Shown: positions 25,063 to 32,463 of the stretch, piece after piece
How the letters are laid out: each line of letters opens with the position of its first letter
Numbering within the stretch: the first letter of the stretch is position 1
NCBI GenBank assembly: GCA_910584875.1
Contig: CAJUDA010000013.1
Location: 20,039-84,038 of the forward strand
DNA length: 64,000 nt
Direction: 5' to 3'
Source of the DNA: an uncultured Eubacterium sp.
GTDB taxonomy: Bacteria > Bacillota > Clostridia > Lachnospirales > Lachnospiraceae
Notes under the pieces: generated by a model
Seen by the model: the letters and a program-made list of their open reading frames with translations, nothing else
Database searches by the model: none
Told to the model about the DNA's origin: nothing
Position numbers and translations under genes: made by a program

Positions 25063-25326
25063 TCATACCTGGTTATTTTGTTCGATGAACTGGGTAAATA
25101 ATTGGTGCATTCCGGTAGAGGATAATCCGCTTACAAGGCCGCGGAGAATTACTTCCGGTGTAACGGTCCAGCCATGGATCCATGACGCAAGAATGACGCC
25201 GGTTACCGCTAATATCGTCGGGATGTATTTGTTGTCAATATCCCGGATCCATTTTTTGATCACATAGCCTGTACAGAGGCAGATACCAAGGATGACGGGT
25301 ATCATAAATTCACTGATCCATTCCAT
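25063..25326 (-). CDS. Phage holin
   Basis: 87 residues with two or three hydrophobic helices (FMIPVILGICLCTGYVIKKW, YIPTILAVTGVILASWIHG) and the conserved end RGLVSGLSSTGMHQ of a common Firmicute phage holin family. Holins make the membrane lesion through which the endolysin passes. Its stop is followed closely by the membrane-anchored lysis gene, and its start overlaps the stop of the Cys-rich protein. Confidence 0.85.
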   Translation of the reverse strand: MEWISEFMIPVILGICLCTGYVIKKWIRDIDNKYIPTILAVTGVILASWIHGWTVTPEVILRGLVSGLSSTGMHQLFTQFIEQNNQV

Positions 25327-25610
25327 TATGTGCCCTCCTTTTCGTTTTTGGCCTCAGCCAGAATTTCTTTTATGGATGACTGTATGTCTGGATTAAAATC
25401 ATCCAGTCCGGTTAGATCACAGTTCTCCAGTTCCTGTTTTGCCTGCTCCTTATTTTTTGATATGGTGTAGCTGTGCAGCGCCATATAAATTTTGTAATGT
25501 TCGATCGTGTCAGTAACCGTCCGCCACGGCTTAAACGTTTTCTGATCGAGGCAGGCGTTACAGATTTTATATGGTTTTCCACAGATCGAACAGGTTGCAT
25601 TTGCTGACAT
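25326..25610 (-). CDS. Small Cys-rich phage protein
   Basis: 94 residues. CSICGKPYKICNAC near the N-terminus is a likely zinc knuckle, and the rest is helical with an acidic end. GGGAGGAAAAGAT precedes the start. Proteins of this size and pattern are common next to holins in Firmicute prophages. Role unknown. Confidence 0.6.
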   Translation of the reverse strand: MSANATCSICGKPYKICNACLDQKTFKPWRTVTDTIEHYKIYMALHSYTISKNKEQAKQELENCDLTGLDDFNPDIQSSIKEILAEAKNEKEGT

Positions 25611-25617
25611 ATCTTTT

Positions 25618-25758
25618 CCTCCCTGCGTTCTGATGATTTGCCAAAACCACGAGCGTCACGCTTCGCGAGACTGCTCGGGTTCGCATAGCCAACATCGTTG
25701 GCATTGGCGCTCGGATAGTCTTGTGCAAGCACAGACATATCCTCACTTTGCCTTCGCG
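25618..25758. repeat. GC-rich intergenic repeat-like sequence
   Basis: This stretch is richer in GC than its surroundings and holds short inverted repeats, CGAGCGTCACG.../...CTGCTCG and CCAACATCGTTGG. It looks like a dispersed structured intergenic repeat of the kind seen in Lachnospiraceae chromosomes, but the family is recalled only loosely. Overlapping reading frames on both strands are not convincing. Confidence 0.35.
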
Positions 25759-25793
25759 CAAATAAAAATCCCCTGCAGGCTTACCCGCAGGGG
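25759..25793 (-). terminator. Terminator after the tail-tube gene
   Basis: CCCCTGC (25770-25776) pairs with GCAGGGG (25787-25793), and the minus strand continues with ATTTTTATTT. It separates the tube gene from the lysis and tape-measure genes, and may lower their expression relative to the abundant tube protein. Confidence 0.8.
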
Positions 25794-25859
25794 AATCGGT
25801 CGTATACACGGTTCCGCGAGGTGCGGTGTCCGGGATTACCGTTTGTTCAGCAACCGGGA

Positions 25860-26651
25860 TCAGTCGTTGGATACGATAATGTCAAACAGGGTACTGGAAT
25901 CACCGCAGTAATCCTTCTGGAGAATATAAGAAGCCGGGTGTTTTCCATCCGATTTTAAGGAGATTTCTGTGCTGGATGGATCGATCTGTGCTTTCGGGCA
26001 CCGGATAATGCCGGCATACACTTTGTTTGTATCGCATACGGAATGGAAGATCGCATGGATCAGAAGCGTCTTTACCTTTGGCACATTATCGGTCTTTTTC
26101 GTAATCTGGACAGCTTCCGGGCTTTTCTTTACATAATTGACAAAAACTCTTCCCGTCACATCTTCCGGCATGGTGATGACATTCCCGTTGATCGTAAATT
26201 TCTTGTCTCCGGCAGTGGCAGAAACCTCATAGGTCTCTCCGAATGTATTATCGGAATTAATGACCTTTACATATTTTACTTCTGCGCCAGCCGCTCCGAC
26301 AGGAGTGTATTTCAGCGTTACCGTGTGATCGTTCGCGATCGTGATAACTTCGGAAACCGGTACGATAATTTCATCATCGGCTGTTGCGATCACCTTGTCG
26401 CTTCCATACTGTGAGGCAGCGAGGTCGAGAGAGAAGAGTGAGTTGGAAAAATCAAAAGTACCCTTCTGTGCCTTGTAGATTGTGTAGATCGTAGATCCCA
26501 TGGCGTCGGTTACTTCGGTTGCTTCTGCGCTTGTCTTCAGACTCGGCTCCTCGATCTGGGTGTATCTGCCGGTCAGCTCATTGGTAGCGGGATCGTATTC
26601 CTCGACTGATCTGATTTTTTCAAGAATAAGTTCATTTGGGTTAAAACTCAT
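25860..26651 (-). CDS. Major tail (tube) protein
   Basis: 263 residues, mostly beta-rich, with AAGGAGGAAAAAAAT before the start. It has an N-terminal part typical of tube subunits (EEPSLKTSAEATEVTDAMG), a central domain with Ig-like character (VKVINSDNTFGETYEVSA) and a C-terminal beta part (IIRCPKAQIDPSSTEISLKS). Placement directly before the chaperone-like gene's usual partner and a strong terminator fit the most abundant structural protein. Assigned from context and composition, since tube proteins diverge strongly. Confidence 0.65.
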   Translation of the reverse strand: MSFNPNELILEKIRSVEEYDPATNELTGRYTQIEEPSLKTSAEATEVTDAMGSTIYTIYKAQKGTFDFSNSLFSLDLAASQYGSDKVIATADDEIIVPVSEVITIANDHTVTLKYTPVGAAGAEVKYVKVINSDNTFGETYEVSATAGDKKFTINGNVITMPEDVTGRVFVNYVKKSPEAVQITKKTDNVPKVKTLLIHAIFHSVCDTNKVYAGIIRCPKAQIDPSSTEISLKSDGKHPASYILQKDYCGDSSTLFDIIVSND

Positions 26652-26690
26652 ATTTTTTTCCTCCTTGTGCTGGCGTCAGGGGAGAACCTG

Positions 26691-27464
26691 TTAATCAAGC
26701 TCTCCCAGCCAGTTGATTTGATCGTTTGATATTTCTTTCAGGTTTACTCCAAAGCCGGAATAACCTGACTGCAGTAATAGATCTGCATTTTTTATTTTTG
26801 AGATTCTTTTTACAGAATCCAAAAAAGCATTGATCTTCATGTCCCATATCTGGGCATGATTATATTTAAATCCCTGACTGTTGATCATGGATGAAATAAG
26901 GTTTTTAAGCTGGGAATGATATTCCCTGTTCTGACTGCGTTCTGCTTCCGCCCGTTCGTCTTCAATAAGGATCCTTTTTGTTGTTTCATTTGCCGGCATT
27001 GTTTCATCCTTCTGGATGTTGTGGATCTGTCTCAGATATGAGGTCATGGCATGATAGACAGATTCATCCATCATAATCTGTTCCGGGGTCTGGTAAAGAA
27101 TCACAGAATCATTCTCTTTATGTTTCATAACCTGGAATTTGGTGAGATCCAGATCACCAAATAGGATGGAGGTTTTGTTTTGGGGATAAAGCCGGTATAG
27201 TATACGATAGAATAGTTCGAACGGCGTTATGGTCGTATAATCGATCCCCATGTCCCATAATTGTACTTTCATTGTCTGGGGGGTGGCACATAGCTGGTAA
27301 ATCATGGAGTAATACTCCCGTTCGCCATAGTCGCATATTTCTCCGAGCGTCGGCTGGTGGATCGTAATGTGTTCTGATATGGTGTGGTCCAGACCCCGGT
27401 AGATCCTGAGTTCGTCAATATTTTTATTTGTATCGAAGATATCTGTACTATTTGTCTTTAACAT
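26691..27464 (-). CDS. Tail assembly chaperone-like / structural protein
   Basis: 257 residues. The N-terminal part (ISEHITIHQPTLGEICDYGE, then YSMIYQLCATPQTMKVQLWD) has the pattern of proteins found next to tail-tube genes in Firmicute phages, which resemble assembly chaperones acting on the tape measure. The C-terminus is helical (SSMINSQGFKYNHAQIWDMK). No slippery sequence for a programmed frameshift was identified. It lies upstream of the tube gene here, the reverse of the common order. Confidence 0.5.
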   Translation of the reverse strand: MLKTNSTDIFDTNKNIDELRIYRGLDHTISEHITIHQPTLGEICDYGEREYYSMIYQLCATPQTMKVQLWDMGIDYTTITPFELFYRILYRLYPQNKTSILFGDLDLTKFQVMKHKENDSVILYQTPEQIMMDESVYHAMTSYLRQIHNIQKDETMPANETTKRILIEDERAEAERSQNREYHSQLKNLISSMINSQGFKYNHAQIWDMKINAFLDSVKRISKIKNADLLLQSGYSGFGVNLKEISNDQINWLGELD

Positions 27465-27487
27465 ATATATCTGTATGGTTAGGTTAT

Positions 27488-28087
27488 TTATCCATTATTG
27501 TTTGTAGCCTTATATTTTATGCAATATAAAACCGATGTGTTAGTTGGGCGTGTTGTTTGCCACAATACATTCGTAGTATTGTTAGTGAATTCGTTTTGAC
27601 GTATGGTGCGACAGTATTCTGATGCAGGTCCTATCAGATCGCCTTCTTCTACAGCTCTACATCCTTGTTCTCCTTTTGAAAAATAAGTAACATAATAATT
27701 TAGTGAATCATTGCCGTAAGCCCAATGTTCTCTGATCTTGCTGGCATTCTGATGAACACCGACATTAGCTCCTGAACCGGAGTTTCTTTCTGCTGTGCCA
27801 GAGCCGCGCAAAAATTCGCCTCTTAAATCAGGTACGGCGAAAGTCGTTTCACCGTCGCCGCCAAAATAATTTACAGAGCCAAATTCATTTGTAAAATGGC
27901 TGGCAAGCTCCTGATATTCAGAAATATTGTACGCTGAACCATCACAGACAAGATAATTCGCGGGTGCGGTAGTTCCCATGTAACTGATGACTGCGCCGAC
28001 AGGCGTGTCGGATGATCCGCCAGTCACTGCTGTCTGAATGTTTTTGATCCGCTTATTTAATATGGCATATACATCGTCTGCTCTCAT
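27488..28087 (-). CDS. Phage tail collar domain protein
   Basis: 199 residues. The tail-collar pattern is clear: PVGAVISYMGTTAPANYLVC, then DGSAYNISEYQELA and VPDLRGEFLRGSG. Collar domains occur in tail fibres and in short-tail proteins. Its C-terminal part is polar and could form a knob. It is followed by the chaperone-like gene and preceded by a 79-residue gene in the same operon. That a fibre-like protein is the second structural gene, far from the other fibres, is unusual. Confidence 0.82.
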   Translation of the reverse strand: MRADDVYAILNKRIKNIQTAVTGGSSDTPVGAVISYMGTTAPANYLVCDGSAYNISEYQELASHFTNEFGSVNYFGGDGETTFAVPDLRGEFLRGSGTAERNSGSGANVGVHQNASKIREHWAYGNDSLNYYVTYFSKGEQGCRAVEEGDLIGPASEYCRTIRQNEFTNNTTNVLWQTTRPTNTSVLYCIKYKATNNNG

Positions 28088-28099
28088 ATGTCCTCCTTT

Positions 28100-28339
28100 T
28101 TACAGTTTATACCAGGTATCAGTTGATCTCAGATATTTATAGAAGTCTCCGGTATCAAGACAGAGAGCCGAACTTCCATTATCCACATAGTGTGGGAGTT
28201 TATCGACGTCTTTGGATAATCCTTCGTAATATCTCTGATTTCCTTTTACACCTGTTGCAACGAAACTTCCCAAATCCCAGATTTCATCGCCGGGAACATA
28301 CCGTTGTCCATCTACGATTGTAATGTTTTTTGTTTTCAT
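28100..28339 (-). CDS. Small phage structural protein
   Basis: 79 residues ending SSALCLDTGDFYKYLRSTDT followed by WYKL. This C-terminal pattern is common in short proteins beside fibre genes of Firmicute phages. AAGGAGG precedes its start. It stands first in the structural part of the operon, 130 bases after the polymerase gene. Exact role unknown. Confidence 0.65.
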   Translation of the reverse strand: MKTKNITIVDGQRYVPGDEIWDLGSFVATGVKGNQRYYEGLSKDVDKLPHYVDNGSSALCLDTGDFYKYLRSTDTWYKL

Positions 28340-28361
28340 TTACGACCTCCTTTATTTAATT

Positions 28362-28387
28362 GAAGAAAAGAGCGCTCGTTTTTCTTC
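28362..28387. promoter_or_regulatory. Palindrome between polymerase gene and structural genes
   Basis: GAAGAAAAGAGCG meets CTCGTTTTTCTTC around an AGCGCT centre, a near-perfect 26-base palindrome. It lies in the 135-base gap between the polymerase gene and the first structural gene, a natural place for a late promoter, operator or attenuator. Confidence 0.5.
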
Positions 28388-28474
28388 CCTATTACGGACG
28401 ATATAAAATGGGGAAAAGTCCTTGTTTTTCGGTGGTCTTTGCAAATGGGGGGAAAATAATTCGGCAATCGGCAA

Positions 28475-31249
28475 TCACGATGGCACAGATTTGAAGTGGA
28501 CAAGAAATTTGTTTTTATCCATTTTATATAAGTAATTTAACATTTTTCTTGTATACCGTGTATGGATGCCTGCCAGTTTTTTACTTGCCCCGACACCGGA
28601 TTCCAGTCCGAGCGACGTTTCGATCAGCCGGTTTATCGTTACGATATTTCCTATTTTTATTTTTTTTAACTCCGTCAGCAGCAGGTCTGATTCTGCGGTC
28701 AGTTTGTCAGCGATCTGGTCCTCATCGGATTCCGTTATATGGATCGTCTTTGTGAATATCGCATAGTTTTCGATTAATCGTCGTATCTTTGTCATTTGCC
28801 TGTTGTTTGGTTTTCCGTTCATTTTCAGAAAGAAATGTTCGGTAGGGATCGTATTCGAAGTGGAAGCTCCCTTTATTTTGTCCAGCCATTCCTCCAGCCA
28901 GTTCATGGGGCAGTGTAAGTTGTCGTTGATTCTTGCCTTTAATCGATCCCGCTTTTCCTGGATTTCTTCGTGAGGCAGTTCTTTCCCGTTTTTCGTATAT
29001 TTTATTTCTTTCGTATATCTCATAAACAGAGGATAATCCCATTTTAAATATCTGACTGTACCATCCGGGTCTGCCGTTTTCCGCTTCAGGGACATACAGG
29101 GCAGTTTGCTGATCCGTTTGATCTCATCTTCGGCATTGATCTCATATTCGCGTTTGCATCCGTCAATGATGATCTGAGCCAGTACCGATAAGATGATAAA
29201 ATTATCATATAATTCCTGGAGTTTCTGATCATCCGGCTGTTCTCTGGATTTTTCTGTCCAATAATATGTCATTGCCAGCTGGGCAAGGTTACTGGACCAG
29301 CCAATCCCCATTTTTGATCCGGCAAACCGGTTATCCATCGTGGAATAATCGGTCATGGTATTGTGATAGGTGATCCCGCTTTCCTGTAATGCATTGACAA
29401 TCGTCGGATATTCGTTATAACAGGTTCTGGCACAGTTGACGATCGTGGGATGATCGGTAAAAAGCATAAAATCCGAATCCTCATCCATTCCATTTGCCCT
29501 GTCCTGAATATCAGAACCGATACAGTTGATGGCAGCGATGTTGGGACTGAACGCAAAATATTTCTGTAACGGGTCACTGTAAACATTATGCATATAGCAG
29601 ATATTATTGGGAGCATTGTGTGGATTTCTAAATGCGGCAAGATATTTCCCATCCGGGAACCGGTTTGTAAAACACTGGATACATCCATTTTCTTTATGAA
29701 GAGTCGGATCATTCTGCCAGTCTGCCCCCACAGCGTATAGGAGGAGAGCGTAAGGATTGCCAAATACAGTCAGATTGTCGCCGTTTACTAAGACTTTCCC
29801 TTTTCGCAGACGGGAAACATATGCGGATATGATCTTTTTCTTTTCTTCCCGGAACCATTTGGAACTGCCAAACTCATGATTCTGATCGTATAGATCGGCA
29901 AGCATATGATAGTGGTTGATCTCATTGGCATTTTTCCTTAAAAAGAGTTCAAATTCGTCAGGATCGGTCTTTAACCGTTCCACATAATCCATACTTGTCT
30001 GGGCAATTTTTTTTACATCTTCTTTTGTACAGGGCAGAGTATTGATCATCTGATAGCTTAATTGCTGCAGGTCCCCATATTTGCTTTCGTGGTCGGTCTT
30101 TACGATTCCCCAGATATCACCATCCGCATGGATGCGGCCGCACCAGTGATCATAAGCGGATTCCAGGGTGCCTCCCGTCAGATCGGTAAATTTTTTCCAC
30201 TTGACCGCATTGTCTGTCGTGATCATCTTAATCTCTTTTATGTAATGCAGTCTGCCAAACATATCCGGTACCTGGCAGGTATCGTAGTCATTTCCGGTTT
30301 CCTCACACCAGTCCTTAAAAAATTTCTGGATATAGCCACGGATCCCGCACATTTTAAATAAATGGTTTCGCAGGAGTGCCATTCCGTTGACCCATTCAGG
30401 CAGGAGACTACTTTCGATAATGCCCATTCCATCCCATATCGTATTTTTTACTTCCGTTTCTTCCTGACAAACGATACATTTTTTCTTTTCATTGCCTTTT
30501 TTGTCAATATATTTTTGTGCTTTTACGATATTGGCGTAGGTTCTGAAAAAGGAATCCTGATCGTTTAGTATCAGGATATCCCTGACGGGAATATGCATGG
30601 TTCCGATGATCGTACTTGTGGTAAGCGGGGCATACGCTGACAGTTCCACAATTTTGGCATTGTGATACTGCATTTTTTTGCCCAGCCCCATCGTAAGCCA
30701 GTCATGAGCCAGATCATATAACGTATCCTTGATAAAAATAGCCTGTCCCAATTTTGCCTTTGCGCTTGTCCGGTATAGCATTTTGTAATGAATGGTTTCT
30801 CCATCTGAGGCGGCGCTGCCGTGATCCGGTGATTGGTAGGTGATCGTAACTCCCTCATTGTAAAATAAGTCCCGGATTTCTCCGCGTTTCTTTTCCGAAT
30901 ACAGGTGTTTGTTCGTTTTTACTTTCTGGATGGATTGTTCAATCCGTTCTCTTGCCTCATCCGGGATGACATGATCCAGGCGATGTTGCAGATGCGCTAA
31001 TTCCTTTTCGTAAGACCGGCTGCCAAAGTCAAAGTCCAGACATATAAGATCGCGGGTGCTTTCGTTGTCAGAGCTTCCTTTCTGTTTTTTTCTTTTAAAA
31101 ACAGTTAATCCGTTTTTTCGGATAAAGGAAAGAAAGAGACTGTTCGTAAGCATTGCGTCTTTGTATGGAAAAGAATCCCTGACACCTAAATTTACATCGT
31201 ATAGTATTCCCGCACTGATTTTTTTGATCTTAATACCAAATTCGCTCAT
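28475..31249 (-). CDS. Divergent single-chain two-barrel RNA polymerase (YonO / RdRP-like)
   Basis: 924 residues. Near 541-550 is RNPHNAPNNI, which matches the R-x-P motif before the catalytic loop of beta-prime and the RNP of RdRP-like enzymes. About 37 residues later comes GMDEDSD (D589, D591, D593), in the place of NADFDGD / DbDGD, the triad that binds the catalytic metal. Earlier, DGMGII (273-278) followed by LLRNHLFKMCGIRGYIQ (292-308) fits the first barrel (compare DG.G..S...QIR..G.KG of RdRP-like proteins). Flanks are long and helical. No integrase, primase or terminase motif is seen. It would transcribe the element's own genes. Start has GGGAGG; it overlaps the 72-residue gene upstream by 20 bases. 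Assignment is by motif only. Confidence 0.75.
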   Translation of the reverse strand: MSEFGIKIKKISAGILYDVNLGVRDSFPYKDAMLTNSLFLSFIRKNGLTVFKRKKQKGSSDNESTRDLICLDFDFGSRSYEKELAHLQHRLDHVIPDEARERIEQSIQKVKTNKHLYSEKKRGEIRDLFYNEGVTITYQSPDHGSAASDGETIHYKMLYRTSAKAKLGQAIFIKDTLYDLAHDWLTMGLGKKMQYHNAKIVELSAYAPLTTSTIIGTMHIPVRDILILNDQDSFFRTYANIVKAQKYIDKKGNEKKKCIVCQEETEVKNTIWDGMGIIESSLLPEWVNGMALLRNHLFKMCGIRGYIQKFFKDWCEETGNDYDTCQVPDMFGRLHYIKEIKMITTDNAVKWKKFTDLTGGTLESAYDHWCGRIHADGDIWGIVKTDHESKYGDLQQLSYQMINTLPCTKEDVKKIAQTSMDYVERLKTDPDEFELFLRKNANEINHYHMLADLYDQNHEFGSSKWFREEKKKIISAYVSRLRKGKVLVNGDNLTVFGNPYALLLYAVGADWQNDPTLHKENGCIQCFTNRFPDGKYLAAFRNPHNAPNNICYMHNVYSDPLQKYFAFSPNIAAINCIGSDIQDRANGMDEDSDFMLFTDHPTIVNCARTCYNEYPTIVNALQESGITYHNTMTDYSTMDNRFAGSKMGIGWSSNLAQLAMTYYWTEKSREQPDDQKLQELYDNFIILSVLAQIIIDGCKREYEINAEDEIKRISKLPCMSLKRKTADPDGTVRYLKWDYPLFMRYTKEIKYTKNGKELPHEEIQEKRDRLKARINDNLHCPMNWLEEWLDKIKGASTSNTIPTEHFFLKMNGKPNNRQMTKIRRLIENYAIFTKTIHITESDEDQIADKLTAESDLLLTELKKIKIGNIVTINRLIETSLGLESGVGASKKLAGIHTRYTRKMLNYLYKMDKNKFLVHFKSVPS

Positions 31250-31448
31250 TCTGATTTCCTCCCTTCTTTATTTGTTTCAGGTATTGATGTCTTTTTTGGC
31301 ATTGCTGGTCAAACGCAGCATCCTTTGCAATTCGTTCTGCTATCGTTCCACTTGGATAGCTTGTGTTAAAATCGGAGGGACAGACAATTCCCCCAAAAGC
31401 AGAGTGATCCGTATGATCGTTTGTATTACTGTGGAAATCTTTTTTCAT
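31230..31448 (-). CDS. Short first gene of the minus-strand operon
   Basis: 72 residues, polar, no membrane segment or known domain (SAFGGIVCPSDFNTSYPSG). AAAGGAG lies before the start, and its end overlaps the polymerase start by 20 bases, which implies translational coupling. It is the first gene after the LexA-controlled promoter. Function unknown; it could be a partner or regulator of the polymerase. Confidence 0.6.
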   Translation of the reverse strand: MKKDFHSNTNDHTDHSAFGGIVCPSDFNTSYPSGTIAERIAKDAAFDQQCQKRHQYLKQIKKGGNQNERIWY

Positions 31449-31531
31449 GATTTTTAATTTCTCCTTTCTCTGGTCTGCTACTATTTATTTCTGGATTGGG
31501 AGAAGTTTTTTCTGATTTTGGAAGAGAAGAA

Positions 31532-31561
31532 TATATAAAAAACAAGAACGTCTGTTCACAA
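31532..31561 (-). promoter_or_regulatory. Minus-strand promoter of polymerase and tail genes
   Basis: Read on the minus strand: TTGTGA (31561-31556), an 18-base spacer, and TATATA (31537-31532). The spacer contains the LexA box at 31546-31557. It lies about 85 bases from the first minus-strand start codon. Confidence 0.6.
31546..31557. promoter_or_regulatory. LexA (SOS) box 1
   Basis: GAACGTCTGTTC, a GAAC-N4-GTTC match to the Gram-positive LexA consensus, within the spacer of the minus-strand promoter. Confidence 0.78.
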
Positions 31562-31568
31562 GTCACTA

Positions 31569-31597
31569 TTGACAAAGCAGAACAAACGTTCTATAAT
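31569..31597 (+). promoter_or_regulatory. Consensus promoter of sigma-like and DUF262 genes
   Basis: TTGACA (31569-31574), exactly 17 bases, TATAAT (31592-31597): a perfect sigma-A consensus promoter, and the spacer holds a LexA box. Such a strong promoter needs tight repression, which fits LexA control. Confidence 0.85.
31580..31591. promoter_or_regulatory. LexA (SOS) box 2
   Basis: GAACAAACGTTC, GAAC-N4-GTTC, filling the spacer next to the -10 box of the plus-strand promoter, 34 bases from box 1. Confidence 0.85.
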
Positions 31598-31891
31598 AAA
31601 TATTACCAATAAAAAAACGAAAGACCATTCCAATCATACAAACGGTGCTGGCACACCTCTGATGGAACGGCCTTCGTTCATCCCCCAAGTTATAACCAGA
31701 TGGTTAAACTTGAAAACACAGCAGTTACGCTATGTCTATGATTTATTATTACATATTTTTTTTCATAAGTCAAGTTAAATTCATAGCGATTCTGCTATTG
31801 CTAAATGCAATGTTCAACCCATAGTAACGGAATTAAAAATTTACAGAAAAGGTAAGAAAGTGATTCAACTTACGAAAGGAGAGTGTGGTAT
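31598..31891 (+). promoter_or_regulatory. Long structured leader before the sigma-like gene
   Basis: The roughly 290-base leader contains a long hairpin: 31616-31631 (AACGAAAGACCATTCC) pairs, with G-U pairs, with 31664-31678 (GGAACGGCCTTCGTT). An AT-rich stretch follows. The structure may tune translation or mRNA stability. No known riboswitch was recognised and no gene in it is convincing. Confidence 0.45.
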
Positions 31892-32446
31892 ATGGATCAG
31901 ATCGTACTTCAGTATTATGCTGACAATGCCAGAAAACTACGAAAATTGGTGGATCGGATTTTATCTGAATTTGGTGGACTGGCAGATAAGGATTTTGATG
32001 ATTTCTATTCTCTTGCCAATGAAGTATTTGTCGATGTGATGAAACGATATGACGAATCCCAGTCATTTCACACGTTTTTATTTTCCTGTTTATCAAACCG
32101 GATCAAAACAGAAATGACAAAAAGAAACTGCGAAAAACGCAGGGCAGACCGCATGTCGGTCTCGATCGACAGTCCGCTTGGAGAGGACGAAGATTTGACG
32201 ATCAAAGATGTGATCGCCAGTGATTTTAATATGGAAAAGGAGGTTGTGGGTGAAGAAAATGACAGAATGGTAAGGCTGGAACAATATCTGGACAGGCTAT
32301 CCAGACGACAGAGAAGGATCCTTCTTCTTCTGGCAGATTCTTATGGAGCAGGTGAAATCAAAAATATGTTACAGATCTCACAAAAAGAATATGCCGATGC
32401 GATGGATGGGATCCAGTCGTATGAAAACGTATCAATATTATTTTAG
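31892..32446 (+). CDS. Sigma-70-like factor
   Basis: 184 residues from the ATG at 31892, with AAAGGAG at 31875-31881. The N-terminal two thirds carry a region 2-like fold (DFYSLANEVFVDVMKRYDES, FHTFLFSCLSNRIKTEMTKR), as in phage and ECF-like sigma factors, and SIDSPLGEDEDLTIKDVI as linker. The C-terminus has a region 4-like helix-turn-helix (LSRRQRRILLLLADSYGAGE followed by IKNMLQIS). It is the first gene of the SOS-controlled plus-strand transcript, divergent from the predicted RNA polymerase, and the two could act together or on host core enzyme. A terminal GIQSYENVSILF extends beyond region 4. Confidence 0.8.
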   Translation: MDQIVLQYYADNARKLRKLVDRILSEFGGLADKDFDDFYSLANEVFVDVMKRYDESQSFHTFLFSCLSNRIKTEMTKRNCEKRRADRMSVSIDSPLGEDEDLTIKDVIASDFNMEKEVVGEENDRMVRLEQYLDRLSRRQRRILLLLADSYGAGEIKNMLQISQKEYADAMDGIQSYENVSILF

Positions 32447-32463
32447 GAAAGGTGGAAACAGAC

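Noticed and set aside
25412..25738. 108-codon minus-strand frame overlapping the Cys-rich gene
   Set aside because: It overlaps in another frame most of the better-supported gene at 25326-25610 and runs through the repeat-like block; no phage-protein features.
28475..31249. Large protein as primase, helicase, portal or toxin
   Set aside because: No Walker motifs, Toprim or portal-like features; the RNP plus DxDxD order fits two-barrel RNA polymerases better.
31569..31778. 69-codon plus-strand frame starting with TTG in the control region
   Set aside because: Its start codon is part of the -35 box of the consensus promoter and there is no ribosome-binding site, so it is not a gene.
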